A DNA stretch of 64,000 bases from Streptomyces cyaneus (GCF_004028635.1 NZ_RQJW01000006.1:124001-188000); one strand, 5' to 3'. Positions 26,825 to 35,573 are shown, counted from the first letter of the stretch. Notes: generated by a model not told the origin, from the sequence alone. Numbers and translations are program-made.

Positions 26825-28831
26825 ATGGGTGCGACGGGCGGGATCAGTGAGATGCCAAGGGTGACCGAGGCGGCACAGGCGAGCGGTAGCGAGGCGCTGG
26901 CCGCGCTGCACCGGGTCTTCGGGTACGACGCCTTCCGCGGCGAGCAGGAAGCGGTCATCGAGCATGTGGTGGCCGGCGGTGACGCCGTCGTGCTCATGCC
27001 GACCGGAGGCGGGAAGTCGCTGTGCTATCAGATCCCGTCCCTGGTCAGACCCGGTACGGGTGTGGTCGTCTCCCCGCTCATCGCGCTGATGCAGGACCAG
27101 GTCGACGCGCTGCGGGCGCTCGGTGTGCGTGCCGGGTTCATGAACTCCACGCAGGACTTCGACGAGCGGCGGGTGGTGGAGGCGGAGTTCCTGGCGGGTG
27201 AGCTGGATCTGCTCTACCTCGCACCGGAGCGGCTGCGGCTCGACTCGACGCTGGACCTGCTGTCGCGCGGCAAGATCGCGGTGTTCGCGATCGACGAGGC
27301 GCACTGCGTGTCCCAGTGGGGCCACGACTTCCGCCCCGACTATCTGGCCCTCTCCCTGCTCGGCGAGCGCTGGCCGGACGTGCCGCGGATCGCGCTCACG
27401 GCGACGGCCACGCATGCGACGCACCAGGAGATCACCCAGCGGCTGAACATGCCGACTGCCCGGCACTTCGTGGCGAGCTTCGACCGGCCCAACATCCAGT
27501 ACCGGATCGTTCCGAAGGCGGACCCGAAGAAGCAGCTGCTGAGCTTCCTGCGGGAGGAGCACGCGGGCGACGCGGGCATCGTGTACTGCCTGTCGCGCAA
27601 GTCGGTGGAGGCGACGGCCGAGTTCCTGAGCCGCAACGGCATCGAGGCGGTGCCGTACCACGCCGGCCTGGACGCTGGCACGCGCGCGGCGCACCAGTCC
27701 CGGTTCCTGCGGGAGGAGGGCCTGGTCGTGGTGGCGACCATCGCCTTCGGGATGGGCATCGACAAGCCGGACGTGCGGTTCGTCGCCCACCTCGACTTGC
27801 CCAAGTCGGTCGAGGGCTACTACCAGGAGACGGGCCGCGCCGGCCGTGACGGGCTCCCCTCCACGGCCTGGATGGCCTACGGCCTGAACGACGTCATACA
27901 GCAGCGCAAGCTGATCCAGTCGGGCGAGGGCGACGAGGCGTTCCGGCGCCGGGCCGCCTCGCACCTGGACGCGATGCTGGCCCTGTGCGAGACGGCGCAG
28001 TGCCGGCGCGGTCAGCTGCTGGCCTACTTCGGTCAGGACCCGGATCCGGTGGGCTGCGGAAACTGCGACACCTGCCTGACACCGCCGGAGACCTGGGACG
28101 GCACCATCGCGGCACAGAAGGTGCTGTCGACGGTGGTGCGGCTGCAGCGGGAGCGGGGGCAGAAGTTCGGGGCCCTGCAGATCGTCGACATCCTGCTGGG
28201 CAAGCGCACGGGCAAGGTCATCCAGTTCGATCACGATCAGCTGTCCGTGTTCGGCATCGGCGAGGAGCTGAGCGAGGGCGAATGGCGGGGCGTCATCCGG
28301 CAGTTGCTGGCCCAGGGCCTGCTCGCGGTCGAGGGGGAGTACGGGACGCTCGTGCTGACGGAGGCCAGTGGGTCGGTGCTGCGGCGGGATCGGGAGGTGC
28401 CGCTGCGCAAGGAGCCGAAGAAGGCGGCTACCTCGCGGTCGGCGTCGGGTTCCGCGGGCTCCGGGCGTGGCGAGCGCAAGGCGAAGGCCGCGGTGGCCGA
28501 GCTGCCGGAGGAGCTGGTGCCGGCCTTCGAGGCGCTGCGGGCGTGGCGTGCCGAGCAGGCTCGGGAGCAGGGTGTTCCGGCGTATGTGATCTTCCATGAC
28601 GCGACGCTGCGGGAGATCGTGACGGTGTCGCCGACGTCGGTGCGGGAGCTTGGGAGCGTCAGCGGGGTCGGGGAGAAGAAGCTGGTTACGTATGGGGAGG
28701 GGGTGCTTGAGGTGCTGGCCTCGGTGCGTGGGGAGACCGGCGCGGGGGTGGCTGCCGACGCGGATGCGGGGGCCGATCACGGGGTGGACGAGTGGCCTGA
28801 GGTGGAGCCGGAACCGGAGGACTGGGCCTAG
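26825..28831 (+). CDS. recQ: ATP-dependent DNA helicase RecQ
   Basis: 668 residues from ATG 26825, which has GGGGGA 8 bp upstream; ATG 26819 is the alternative. Walker A MPTGGGKSLCYQIPSL, DEAH box IDEAHCVSQWGHDF, helicase C motifs (GMGIDKPDVR, QETGRAGRDG), zinc-binding cysteines ending CGNCDTC, a winged-helix (RQC) region and a C-terminal HRDC domain (about the last 90 residues) are in the canonical order. Unwinds 3'-5' in recombination and fork repair. A DnaA-box-like TGTGGATAA (26745-26753) lies in the upstream region. Confidence 0.93.
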   Translation: MGATGGISEMPRVTEAAQASGSEALAALHRVFGYDAFRGEQEAVIEHVVAGGDAVVLMPTGGGKSLCYQIPSLVRPGTGVVVSPLIALMQDQVDALRALGVRAGFMNSTQDFDERRVVEAEFLAGELDLLYLAPERLRLDSTLDLLSRGKIAVFAIDEAHCVSQWGHDFRPDYLALSLLGERWPDVPRIALTATATHATHQEITQRLNMPTARHFVASFDRPNIQYRIVPKADPKKQLLSFLREEHAGDAGIVYCLSRKSVEATAEFLSRNGIEAVPYHAGLDAGTRAAHQSRFLREEGLVVVATIAFGMGIDKPDVRFVAHLDLPKSVEGYYQETGRAGRDGLPSTAWMAYGLNDVIQQRKLIQSGEGDEAFRRRAASHLDAMLALCETAQCRRGQLLAYFGQDPDPVGCGNCDTCLTPPETWDGTIAAQKVLSTVVRLQRERGQKFGALQIVDILLGKRTGKVIQFDHDQLSVFGIGEELSEGEWRGVIRQLLAQGLLAVEGEYGTLVLTEASGSVLRRDREVPLRKEPKKAATSRSASGSAGSGRGERKAKAAVAELPEELVPAFEALRAWRAEQAREQGVPAYVIFHDATLREIVTVSPTSVRELGSVSGVGEKKLVTYGEGVLEVLASVRGETGAGVAADADAGADHGVDEWPEVEPEPEDWA

Positions 28832-28921
28832 GGGGTCGGCAGCGGAGCTCGGCAATTGCCGTGTGCTCCGCGGCGAGTCCCCGGCGCTGAGGCTGGGCGC
28901 GAGGTGCCGCGCAGGAACGCC

Positions 28922-28984
28922 AGCCCCGGCGCGACGGTCAGGCCGGCGACGGTCAGGCCAGTGCCGTCAGCCCCGGCGCGAACG
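28922..28984. repeat. Short tandem duplication at the stop codon of the M56 peptidase gene
   Basis: A 15-bp unit (GCGACGGTCAGGCC plus one base) occurs twice in tandem at 28931-28945 and 28946-28960; each copy carries TCA, the complement of TGA, and that of the second copy (28953-28955) is the gene's stop. A flanking 13-mer AGCCCCGGCGCGA occurs at 28922 and again at 28969, so the last codons themselves are partly duplicated downstream of the stop. Confidence 0.6.
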
Positions 28985-29891
28985 TGATCAGCAGCGGGAG
29001 CAGCGGGACCAGCGCTGCCAGCGCCGTCGTGAGGGCCCGGTGGCGGCGGCCCAGCCGTGGCGGGGGCTGGAGGAGGCGGTTGACGCGTTCGCCCAGGAGG
29101 CGGTGGGTGGAGGCGCAGGAGAGAACGCCCCGGTGTTGGTTGAGTTCGATCAGGGCCAGGGCCGTCGTCAGGTGACCGCAGCGGCGGGACGCCGTGTCGT
29201 CGGCGGCCAGTTCGACCAGGCGGTGGGTCTGGTCGCAGAAGTGGGCGAACAACGGGATGCGGGGGAAGCCGGTGGCAAGCGCGGTGGAGAGGTGCAGCAG
29301 CCAGTCGTGGCGGGCTTGGGCGTGGCCACGCTCATGGGTGAGGACGGCGTCGAGCTGGTGGTCGGTCAGGCGATGCAGGGCGCCCGTGGTGACGATCAGC
29401 TGGGGCTGGCTGCCGGGCATCCACCAGGCGTCGGGGTACTCGTCCTCCAGCACCAGGAGCGGGCCGCGCGCCGAGCCGAGGCCCGCGGGCAGATCGGGGG
29501 CGCGTTCGCGCAGGTGGGCCCTGGCCTGGCCGCGTCGCCGACGCGCCTCGACGAGCTCGCGGGCCAGCATCGCGGTCGTCCAGGCGGCACCGCAGGCCAG
29601 CAGCACGGTGAAGGTGGCCGCCCAGGCGGGCGCGGCCGAGAGGTCGTACGCCTCGGTCACCGACGGCGGCGCGGGAGCGAAGAGCTGGGCGCGTACCGTG
29701 CCGAAAACGGCGGCGGTGCCAAGGGCCAGGGCCGTCAGGCAGCACAGCAGGACCGTGGCGACCAGGCACTGCCACACCCAGAGCGCGACCACGGGTTCCT
29801 GTTCGGGCCAGGTGGCCCGGGTCAGCGCCCGGGGGACGGGTACGGCGGCCGTCAGGGCGACGACGCTCAACAGGAGCAGGCAGACGGTCAT
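28953..29891 (-). CDS. M56/M48 family membrane metallopeptidase
   Basis: 312 residues. Three N-terminal hydrophobic helices (about 1-20, 36-66, 90-110), a cytoplasmic or lumenal zinc-protease domain with HERGH (186-190) and the downstream Glu ligand in RLVELAADDTASRR (about 227), and a C-terminal helix. BlaR1-type M56 proteins usually pair with a BlaI/MecI repressor gene immediately upstream. No BlaI gene is seen here; the upstream 210 bp holds only a possible remnant before the GntR gene. Target unknown. Confidence 0.85.
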   Translation of the reverse strand: MTVCLLLLSVVALTAAVPVPRALTRATWPEQEPVVALWVWQCLVATVLLCCLTALALGTAAVFGTVRAQLFAPAPPSVTEAYDLSAAPAWAATFTVLLACGAAWTTAMLARELVEARRRRGQARAHLRERAPDLPAGLGSARGPLLVLEDEYPDAWWMPGSQPQLIVTTGALHRLTDHQLDAVLTHERGHAQARHDWLLHLSTALATGFPRIPLFAHFCDQTHRLVELAADDTASRRCGHLTTALALIELNQHRGVLSCASTHRLLGERVNRLLQPPPRLGRRHRALTTALAALVPLLPLLITFAPGLTALA

Positions 29892-29904
29892 GCCGAGGGC
29901 TCCG

Positions 29905-30090
29905 GATCCTGGTCAGGGAAGGTGCGGGGGCGGCTGTACGGGGCGGTGGGCGATGAACACACCTCCCGCCGCCAGCCAGTATGACGGTGACTGTCGCCGG
30001 AGTCAGCGGGAAAGAGCCGCCGAACTCGCCACCGGGCATCATGTGTACGCCGACATGGTCGTCGTCCGACAGCCTGGCGTCGCCGTGCGT
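29905..30090 (-). pseudogene. Possible gene remnant between the M56 and GntR genes
   Basis: On the minus strand a protein-like stretch reads DDDHVGVHMMPGGEFGGSF and continues LTPATVTVILAGG, then needs a frame change to continue VFIAHRPVQPP. It has no start and runs into the M56 gene. The family was not recognised. It may be the 3' end of a deleted membrane-protein gene or simply non-coding. Confidence 0.25.
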
Positions 30091-30102
30091 CTGCGCCCCG
30101 GC

Positions 30103-30480
30103 CTAGGCGCGCAGCGCCTCCCGGACGGCCGCCACCACCTCTGTGTCGTCCGCTCCCAGCGCACGCGCCTGGTCTGCGAACCGCCTTGCCAGGGCGGCCA
30201 GTTCGGCGCGATCGGGACGGTGGACGCCCTCCGGGAGCGGGGCGACGCGGGTGCCCGCGCCTCGCCGGGTGCGGATCAGGGACGCCGCCTCCAGCTCGCG
30301 GTACGCCCGTGCCACGGTCCCCGTGGCCAGCCCCAGGTCGGCGGCCAACTGCCGTACCGTCGGCAGGCGTTCGCCCTCCGAAAGGCGGCCGGTGGAGATC
30401 AGGGCGGCGAGCTGAGCCCGGATCTGTTCGTACGGCGGGACCGGGCTGGTCGTGTCGACGCGCAGGCCTGCCCCGCTCAT
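30103..30480 (-). CDS. GntR family regulator, YtrA subfamily
   Basis: 125 residues. N-terminal winged helix-turn-helix of GntR type (PPYEQIRAQLAALISTGRLS, then PTVRQLAADLGLATGTVARA), followed by only about 50 residues; this short effector part defines the YtrA subfamily, which normally controls adjacent transporter or membrane-protein genes. Its start overlaps the stop of the upstream membrane-protein gene by four bases, so the two form an operon, presumably autoregulated through the palindrome at 31336-31370. Confidence 0.88.
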   Translation of the reverse strand: MSGAGLRVDTTSPVPPYEQIRAQLAALISTGRLSEGERLPTVRQLAADLGLATGTVARAYRELEAASLIRTRRGAGTRVAPLPEGVHRPDRAELAALARRFADQARALGADDTEVVAAVREALRA

Positions 30481-31271
30481 CGGCGGTCGGTTCCGCCGGC
30501 GCCGGCCCGACGGCCCCGCCATGCCGTCGCCCGCGGCGAGATGATCGTGAACAGGCACCACGGCGCCATGAGCAGGGCCAGCAGGGCCAGCGGCCACAGC
30601 ACCACGTTCGCGGCGGTCCCCACGGCACCGTCGCAGTTCGTGCTCATCAGCGCGCCCGATGCCGTCGATGCCGCGCCAAGCAGGGAGGACGAGACCACCA
30701 GGCCCCAGGCGGCGACGATCGCCAACGTCCGGTCGCGGCGGGACTGTTCGTCGCCGGGGCGGGTCGCGATGCGCCGCAGGGACCAGCCGCAGGCGGCCGT
30801 GGACAGGGCGAGGGAGGCCAGGATGGGAAGGCCGTAGTAGATGCCGGGCCAAGGGGTCAGCGACTGAGTCACACCCCGGCAGGTCACCGTGAACGCGCGC
30901 CCCGCACGGCCCAGGTCGTCCGGCGACGCCACCACGGCCGCGGCCGTCAGCAGGACGACCAGCGCGGCCGCGAGGCCGAGCAGCAGGAGGGTCATCCGGG
31001 GCGGCACGTAGTCGCGGACCCGGCGTGGAGTGAGGCCCGCCGTGCGTACGGCGCCCCGGTGCGGCGCGGTCAGGGCGTCGCCCAGCAGCACTCCGGCCAC
31101 CGCGCACAGGCCGAAGACGAGGATGGCGTAGAGGGTGCCCTCCCCGTCGTTCAGGGCCAGCAGCCGGGAGGCCAGCACTCCGACGGCCAGGCCTGTCCAG
31201 CGGGCGTAGCGGTCGACGGGTACGCGGGACGCGGGCGCCGACGCGGAAGGGCGCGAACCGAGTTTGAGCAT
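30477..31271 (-). CDS. Multi-pass membrane protein co-transcribed with a YtrA-type regulator
   Basis: 264 residues from ATG 31271 (MLKLGSRPSASAP). Five or six hydrophobic segments (for example around WTGLAVGVLASRLLAL, YAILVFGLCAVAGVLL, MTLLLLGLAAALVVLLTAAA). The family was not recognised; it has no ABC or MFS motifs. Operon position first, ahead of the GntR gene, resembles DUF1648- or ytr-type arrangements. An upstream in-frame TTG would extend it through the repeat region and is considered unlikely. Function unknown. Confidence 0.7.
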   Translation of the reverse strand: MLKLGSRPSASAPASRVPVDRYARWTGLAVGVLASRLLALNDGEGTLYAILVFGLCAVAGVLLGDALTAPHRGAVRTAGLTPRRVRDYVPPRMTLLLLGLAAALVVLLTAAAVVASPDDLGRAGRAFTVTCRGVTQSLTPWPGIYYGLPILASLALSTAACGWSLRRIATRPGDEQSRRDRTLAIVAAWGLVVSSSLLGAASTASGALMSTNCDGAVGTAANVVLWPLALLALLMAPWCLFTIISPRATAWRGRRAGAGGTDRR

Positions 31272-31300
31272 GAGAGACACAGACCCCCGTGGAGACGACT

Positions 31301-31370
31301 TGTACGCAGTCGTGTGCGCAGTTTTGTACGCAGATTTGTACTCACCACTTGTATCAAGTGGTGAGTACAA
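31301..31370 (-). promoter_or_regulatory. Candidate YtrA/GntR operator: 12-bp direct repeats plus a 35-bp perfect palindrome
   Basis: Four head-to-tail 12-bp units of TGTACGCAG type start at 31301, 31313, 31325 and 31337. The last merges into an inverted repeat with arms TTGTACTCACCACTTG (31336-31351) and CAAGTGGTGAGTACAA (31355-31370) around TAT. It lies 30-100 bp upstream of the membrane-protein start. The palindrome is the likely binding site for the GntR regulator; the direct-repeat tail is not explained by that. Confidence 0.65.
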
Positions 31371-31394
31371 GATGCGGCCTCCTGGAGCTTTGTG

Positions 31395-32618
31395 TCAACT
31401 GCTTGCTACAACTTGCCCGGTGACCTCCCCCAGCCCCACTCGAACCCCGCCCGGCCCGGGAGCCCAGGCGGACAGCGTCACCACATCGCCGTCCTCCAGG
31501 AACGTCCGCTTGCCGTCCGGGAGTTCGAGGGCGTCGCGTCCGTTCCACGTCAGCTCCAGCAGTGACCCACGCTCGCCTTCTGTCGGGCCGCTCACCGTGC
31601 CCGAGCCATACAGGTCGCCGGTGCGTAGCGAGGCGCCGTTCACGGTCATGTGGGCGAGTTGCTGGGCGGCCGTCCAGTACATGGTGGAGAAGGGGGGCTC
31701 GGAGACCACGTGGCCGTTGATCGAAACGGAGATCCGCAGGTCGTAGCCGCCGGGTTCCGTTTCGGAGCCGGAGTCGTCCAGGTACGGCAGCAGCGGGTAC
31801 GTCCGCTGAGGCGGTGCCACCCGTGCCTCCTCCAGGGCGTCCAGCGGGGTGATCCACGCCGACACCGACGTGGCGAAGGACTTGCCGAGGAACGGGCCGA
31901 GGGGGACGTACTCCCAGGCCTGGAGGTCGCGTGCCGACCAGTCGTTCAACAGGCAGAGGCCGAAGACGTGCTCCCGGAAGTCGCCCAGCGCCACCGGCTC
32001 GCCCATCTCCGACGGCATGCCGACCACGAAGCCGACCTCGGCCTCGATGTCCAGGCGGATCGACGGGCCGAAGACCGGGGCCGGATCGGCGGGGGCCTTG
32101 CGCTGGCCGGACGGTCGTACGACATCCGTGCCGGACACCACCACCGTGCCCGAGCGGCCGTGGTAACCGATCGGCAGGTGCTTCCAGTTGGGCGTCAGGG
32201 AGTCCGCCGCGTCGGGGCGGAAGATCTGGCCGACGTTCCGGGCGTGGTTCTCGGAGGCGTAGAAGTCGACGTAGTCCGCGACCTCGAAGGGCAGGTGGAG
32301 GGTGACCGAGGACAGCGGGTGGAGGAGGTCCGCGATGGCCTCCTGGTGCGCCGGGACCGTCACCCACGCCGTCAGTGCGCGCCGTACGTCCGACCACGTG
32401 GTGCGGCCTGCGGCGAGCAGCGGATTCAAGGAGTCCTGCGCGAGCAGTGGGGCGTACGGCGAGCCGAGCGCGTACGCCGCCTTGCCCGCATCGAGGACGT
32501 GGTCGCCGAGCCGGATGCCGACCCGGCGTGCGGAGTCCGAGCCGGGGAGGGAGAAGACGCCGTACGGAAGGTTGTGCGTGCCGAAGGGGTCGCCCTCGGG
32601 GAGATCGAAGGGGGGCAT
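31395..32618 (-). CDS. fahA: Fumarylacetoacetase
   Basis: 407 residues from ATG 32618 (MPPFDLPEGDPFGTHNLPYG); an ATG at 32639 is possible. Last step of tyrosine/homogentisate breakdown, giving fumarate and acetoacetate. FAH-family marks include the catalytic-His block ASENHARNVG (about residue 117), metal-site EVGFVVGMPSEMG, LLNDWSARDLQAWEYVPLGP and the C-terminal GTVSGP stretch. No other tyrosine-degradation gene lies next to it. Confidence 0.93.
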   Translation of the reverse strand: MPPFDLPEGDPFGTHNLPYGVFSLPGSDSARRVGIRLGDHVLDAGKAAYALGSPYAPLLAQDSLNPLLAAGRTTWSDVRRALTAWVTVPAHQEAIADLLHPLSSVTLHLPFEVADYVDFYASENHARNVGQIFRPDAADSLTPNWKHLPIGYHGRSGTVVVSGTDVVRPSGQRKAPADPAPVFGPSIRLDIEAEVGFVVGMPSEMGEPVALGDFREHVFGLCLLNDWSARDLQAWEYVPLGPFLGKSFATSVSAWITPLDALEEARVAPPQRTYPLLPYLDDSGSETEPGGYDLRISVSINGHVVSEPPFSTMYWTAAQQLAHMTVNGASLRTGDLYGSGTVSGPTEGERGSLLELTWNGRDALELPDGKRTFLEDGDVVTLSAWAPGPGGVRVGLGEVTGQVVASS

Positions 32619-32869
32619 GGGGTGCTGCCTCACTCTCATCCGCTCCGTGTGCCATTGCCATGTGGTCGGGGCACACGTTACGGGTGAGTCGCCGGTCTTG
32701 GGCAGTGCGGAGTTCGCGTCGCCAAGGCAGGCGAATCGCCAGGTCGTCGCACTCGGCCGCCCTTACGCCCCCCAGGTGCGTCGGAATCTTTTCGCGCGGT
32801 CGGTCACAACCGCTGCCCCCGCTCCGTCAGTGCAGTGAAGACGGAAACACGACTCAGGAGGCAAGCATC

Positions 32870-33331
32870 ATGCGGGCACGGATGACCAACCCGGCGTACG
32901 TCCTTCCGAACGCGATCAAGGGGGTCGGCACGCTCCTCCAGGCGATCGGCGAGGGCGGCCTGCCCCAGGAACTGGTCGAGATCGTCGGACTGCGGGCGAG
33001 TCAGGTCAACGGGTGCAGCGCCTGTGTCCACGGCCACATCGCCAATCTGCGCAAGGCAGGGGCGAGCGGTGAGCGGATCGACGCCGTGTCCGCCTGGCGT
33101 GAGGCGCCCTGGTTCACCGACGCCGAGCGGGCCGCGCTGCAGCTGACCGAGGCGGTGACGAGACTCGCGGACCGTTCGCACGAGTCGGTGCCGGACGCGC
33201 TGTGGGACGAAGTGGCCGATCATTTCGACGAGAAGGAGCTGTCGGCGCTGATCCTCACCATCGCCGTCACCAACATGTTCAACCGCGTCAACACCACCAT
33301 CAAGGAGCCCGCGGGCACCACGTGGGAGTGA
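32870..33331 (+). CDS. Carboxymuconolactone decarboxylase family (AhpD-like) protein
   Basis: 153 residues, ATG start with CAGGAGG. The AhpD-type redox motif appears as NGCSACVHGH (Cys-x-x-Cys then His, about residues 45-54), followed by the all-helical CMD core. Such proteins act as peroxidase partners or peroxiredoxin-like enzymes in oxidative stress. The partner is not visible in the neighbourhood. Confidence 0.88.
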   Translation: MRARMTNPAYVLPNAIKGVGTLLQAIGEGGLPQELVEIVGLRASQVNGCSACVHGHIANLRKAGASGERIDAVSAWREAPWFTDAERAALQLTEAVTRLADRSHESVPDALWDEVADHFDEKELSALILTIAVTNMFNRVNTTIKEPAGTTWE

Positions 33332-33475
33332 AATCGCAGTCGAAGCAGGGCAGTTGCGGCGCGGAAGCGAACACGGAAACAGCAGCGGAACCGGAACTGG
33401 TGTCAACACATGTGAACACAGCAGCCGTCCGGTTCACATCGAGTCGATGGGGCGTCCTGTCCGTATTCTCTGATC

Positions 33476-34306
33476 ATGGCCCCACCCATCGCATATTCAC
33501 TCATCGCCACTGACCTGGACGGGACGTTGCTGCGCGGCGACGACACGCTCTCGGACCGGTCCCTCGACGCGCTCGCGCAGGTGGCGGCGGCCGGCGCCCA
33601 GCACCTCGTCGTGACGGGACGGCCGGCGCCCAGAGTGCGGCCGCTCCTCGACGTCCTGGGCAGCAGGGGGCTCGCGGTGTGCGGACAGGGCGCGCAGTTG
33701 TACGACGCCGGCGCGGACCGTCTGCTGTGGTCCATCACCCTGGACCGGGAGTTGGCGGAGACCGCGCTAGGCAAGATCGAGGCCGAGGTGGGGCAGGTGT
33801 ACGCGGCCGTCGACCAGGACGGCGTCGACGGGCTCACGCTCATCGAACCCGGGTATCTGATGCCCCATCCCACCCTGCCGGCCGTACGCGTCCGGCACCG
33901 CGACGACCTGTGGTGCGAGCCGATCAGCAAGGTGCTGCTGCGCCATCCCACGCTGTCCGACGACGAGTTGGCGGCGACGGCGCGCGCGGTGGTCGGTTCC
34001 CTCGCGACGGTCACCATGTCGGGGCCGGGCACCGTCGAACTCCAGCCATGCGGCATCACCAAGGCGACCGGTCTCGCGCTCGCCGCCGAGCATCTCGGCC
34101 TCGGCGCGCACGACACCATCGCCTTCGGTGACATGCCCAATGACATCCCGATGTTCGACTGGGCCGCGCGCGGCGTCGCGATGGCCAACGCGCACCCCGA
34201 ACTCAAGGCGGTCGCCGACGAGATCACCCTCTCGAACGAGGACGACGGCATCGCCGTCGTCCTCGAGCGACTGTTCGCGGGGAGCCTGGCCGACTTCGCC
34301 CAGTAG
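33476..34306 (+). CDS. Cof-type HAD-superfamily phosphatase
   Basis: 276 residues. Nucleophile motif ATDLDGTLL (about 11-19), TGRPAPR motif II, a C2B cap in the middle and motif IV FGDMPNDIPMFDWA near residue 220. Cof/YidA-type members dephosphorylate sugar phosphates, FMN or pyridoxal phosphate; the substrate cannot be told from sequence. Convergent with the LysM/transglycosylase gene. Confidence 0.88.
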   Translation: MAPPIAYSLIATDLDGTLLRGDDTLSDRSLDALAQVAAAGAQHLVVTGRPAPRVRPLLDVLGSRGLAVCGQGAQLYDAGADRLLWSITLDRELAETALGKIEAEVGQVYAAVDQDGVDGLTLIEPGYLMPHPTLPAVRVRHRDDLWCEPISKVLLRHPTLSDDELAATARAVVGSLATVTMSGPGTVELQPCGITKATGLALAAEHLGLGAHDTIAFGDMPNDIPMFDWAARGVAMANAHPELKAVADEITLSNEDDGIAVVLERLFAGSLADFAQ

Positions 34307-34340
34307 TGCCCGTTCTTCGAATGGTAAGGAATGGTTTCGC

Positions 34341-35111
34341 CTAGTAGGGGCCGTTCACGTTGTCGATCGAGCCGTACCGCGCGGCCGCGTAGTTGCACGC
34401 GGCCGTGATGTTCGCGACCGGGTCGAAGGGGTCGTAGACCGTCCCCGGCACGTGGTAGGCCGCGAAGGTGGGGTCGATGACCTGGAGGAGGCCCTTGGAC
34501 GGGGTGCCCGCCACGGCGTTGGAGTCCCAGTTGTTGATGGCGGCCGGGTTGCCGGACGACTCGCGCATGACGTTGCGGTAAATGCCGTCGTATGACCCGG
34601 GGATTCCGTTTTGCGCCATGATGTCCAGCGCATTGCGGATCCAGCCGTCGAGGTTGTCCGGGTACGACTTCACCGAGGCCGGTGTGGCGTGGGCGACGGC
34701 GGACTTCTTGGCCGGTGCGGACGCCTTGTCGGCCGTCTTGCTCGCTGTGCCGGTCTTCGTCGCCCGGACCTTCAGGTCGAGGCCCGGGTGGATCAGTCGG
34801 GGGTTGTCGCCGACGGCCTTGCGGTTGTCCTTGTAGAGCTGCCGCCAGCCGCCCTGCGCGTCGTACCGGTCCGCGATGCCGTAGAGCGAGTCGCCCTTCT
34901 TTGTGGTGTACGCGACGGTCTTGGCCTTCGCCGCGGACGGCGCGGACTGCGGTGCCGCCTGTGCGACGGCGGGGGCCTGGGCCGGCGCTGCGGCGCTCGC
35001 GGTGGTCGCGCTCAGGAGCGGGAGGGCGAGGGCGGCGGTGCCGGTTCCGGCTGCGACGACGTGGCGGGTGAGCGGGTTGGTTCTGGGACGACGGTGCTTG
35101 CCTCGGGCCAT
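34341..35111 (-). CDS. Secreted LysM and lytic transglycosylase domain protein
   Basis: 256 residues. Signal peptide with basic residues then a hydrophobic core ending about residue 40 (ATTASAA), LysM domain (about 66-115, YTTKKGDSLYGIADRYD) binding peptidoglycan, an Ala/Lys-rich linker, and a C-terminal transglycosylase-type lysozyme-fold domain with the catalytic Glu184 in RESSGNPAAINNWD. It cleaves cell-wall glycan strands, probably during growth, germination or resuscitation. ATG 35111 has GAGAGGAACAG upstream. Controlled by the c-di-AMP riboswitch immediately upstream. Confidence 0.9.
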   Translation of the reverse strand: MARGKHRRPRTNPLTRHVVAAGTGTAALALPLLSATTASAAAPAQAPAVAQAAPQSAPSAAKAKTVAYTTKKGDSLYGIADRYDAQGGWRQLYKDNRKAVGDNPRLIHPGLDLKVRATKTGTASKTADKASAPAKKSAVAHATPASVKSYPDNLDGWIRNALDIMAQNGIPGSYDGIYRNVMRESSGNPAAINNWDSNAVAGTPSKGLLQVIDPTFAAYHVPGTVYDPFDPVANITAACNYAAARYGSIDNVNGPY

Positions 35112-35128
35112 GGCGCTGTTCCTCTCCG

Positions 35129-35331
35129 ACGCCTGCGAGGTGAGCTGTCGGGTTCGGGCGGGAGATGCCCGGCCGCGCCGCCGTGTGGCAGCGCGAACTT
35201 CACCCCGAGCCGGTCCGGTGCGCCATCAAGGCGTCCGGTGCGGCGACTTACCTGGGTCCCCCGCTCCTGCCGTGCGTGAGTGAGTGCGTCGATGGATGAC
35301 TCGGGCGGCGGCAGGATTCGGCGTCCGCCCG
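35129..35331 (-). promoter_or_regulatory. ydaO/yuaA (c-di-AMP) riboswitch
   Basis: The minus-strand leader contains the conserved blocks in order: CGAATCCTGCCGC (about 35320), GGGGGACCCAGGT, GGGGTGAAGTT, and the 3' block GAACCCGACAGCTCACCT with CGCAGGCGTC ending at 35128, 17 nt before the start codon. These match the ydaO/yuaA class, which in Streptomyces precedes rpfA and other wall-lytic genes and shuts expression when c-di-AMP is high. The close spacing allows either termination or translational control. Confidence 0.88.
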
Positions 35332-35343
35332 ACTGAGCGGGAA

Positions 35344-35406
35344 CGTATGCGAGAGCACATGCCCGGAACAAGTGCCATGGTCACCCGTCGTGCCGGTTGA
35401 CCATGG
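35344..35406 (-). promoter_or_regulatory. Promoter region of the riboswitch-controlled lytic gene
   Basis: Minus-strand TTGTTC (35371-35366), 16 bp, CATACG (35349-35344) would start transcription at about 35336, the edge of the riboswitch. Just upstream is an inverted repeat CCATGGTCA (35375-35383) / TGACCATGG (35398-35406) that could be an operator. From 35407 to 35573 nothing recognisable is seen. Confidence 0.4.
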
Positions 35407-35573
35407 TCTGGTGCGTATGGGGTGCTTGATCCTTTGCGGTTGCCAACCCTCAACTTGCGCTCGACGCAAGGGGGGAAGGGGGTGCGTCCGGCCGGATGCA
35501 TGCCCGGGTGTGCGTGACCCAATTCACTGGCATCCGCAAGAGCGGCAAATCGGGCAATGGCTCCAACTCGCTG

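Noticed and set aside
26402..28855. Long minus-strand reading frame (817 codons) antisense to recQ
   Set aside because: Shadow of recQ in GC-rich DNA: Pro/Arg/His-rich with no family signature. Only its last residues matter, as part of the Uma2 remnant.
31272..31370. Longer start for the membrane protein at a TTG (31370)
   Set aside because: It would translate the operator palindrome and direct repeats; the ATG at 31271 fits a normal leader and membrane-protein N-terminus.
32761..32860. SigR-type promoter (GGAAT...GTT) ahead of the AhpD-like gene
   Set aside because: GGAAT is present at 32780 but the GTT at the required spacing is not.
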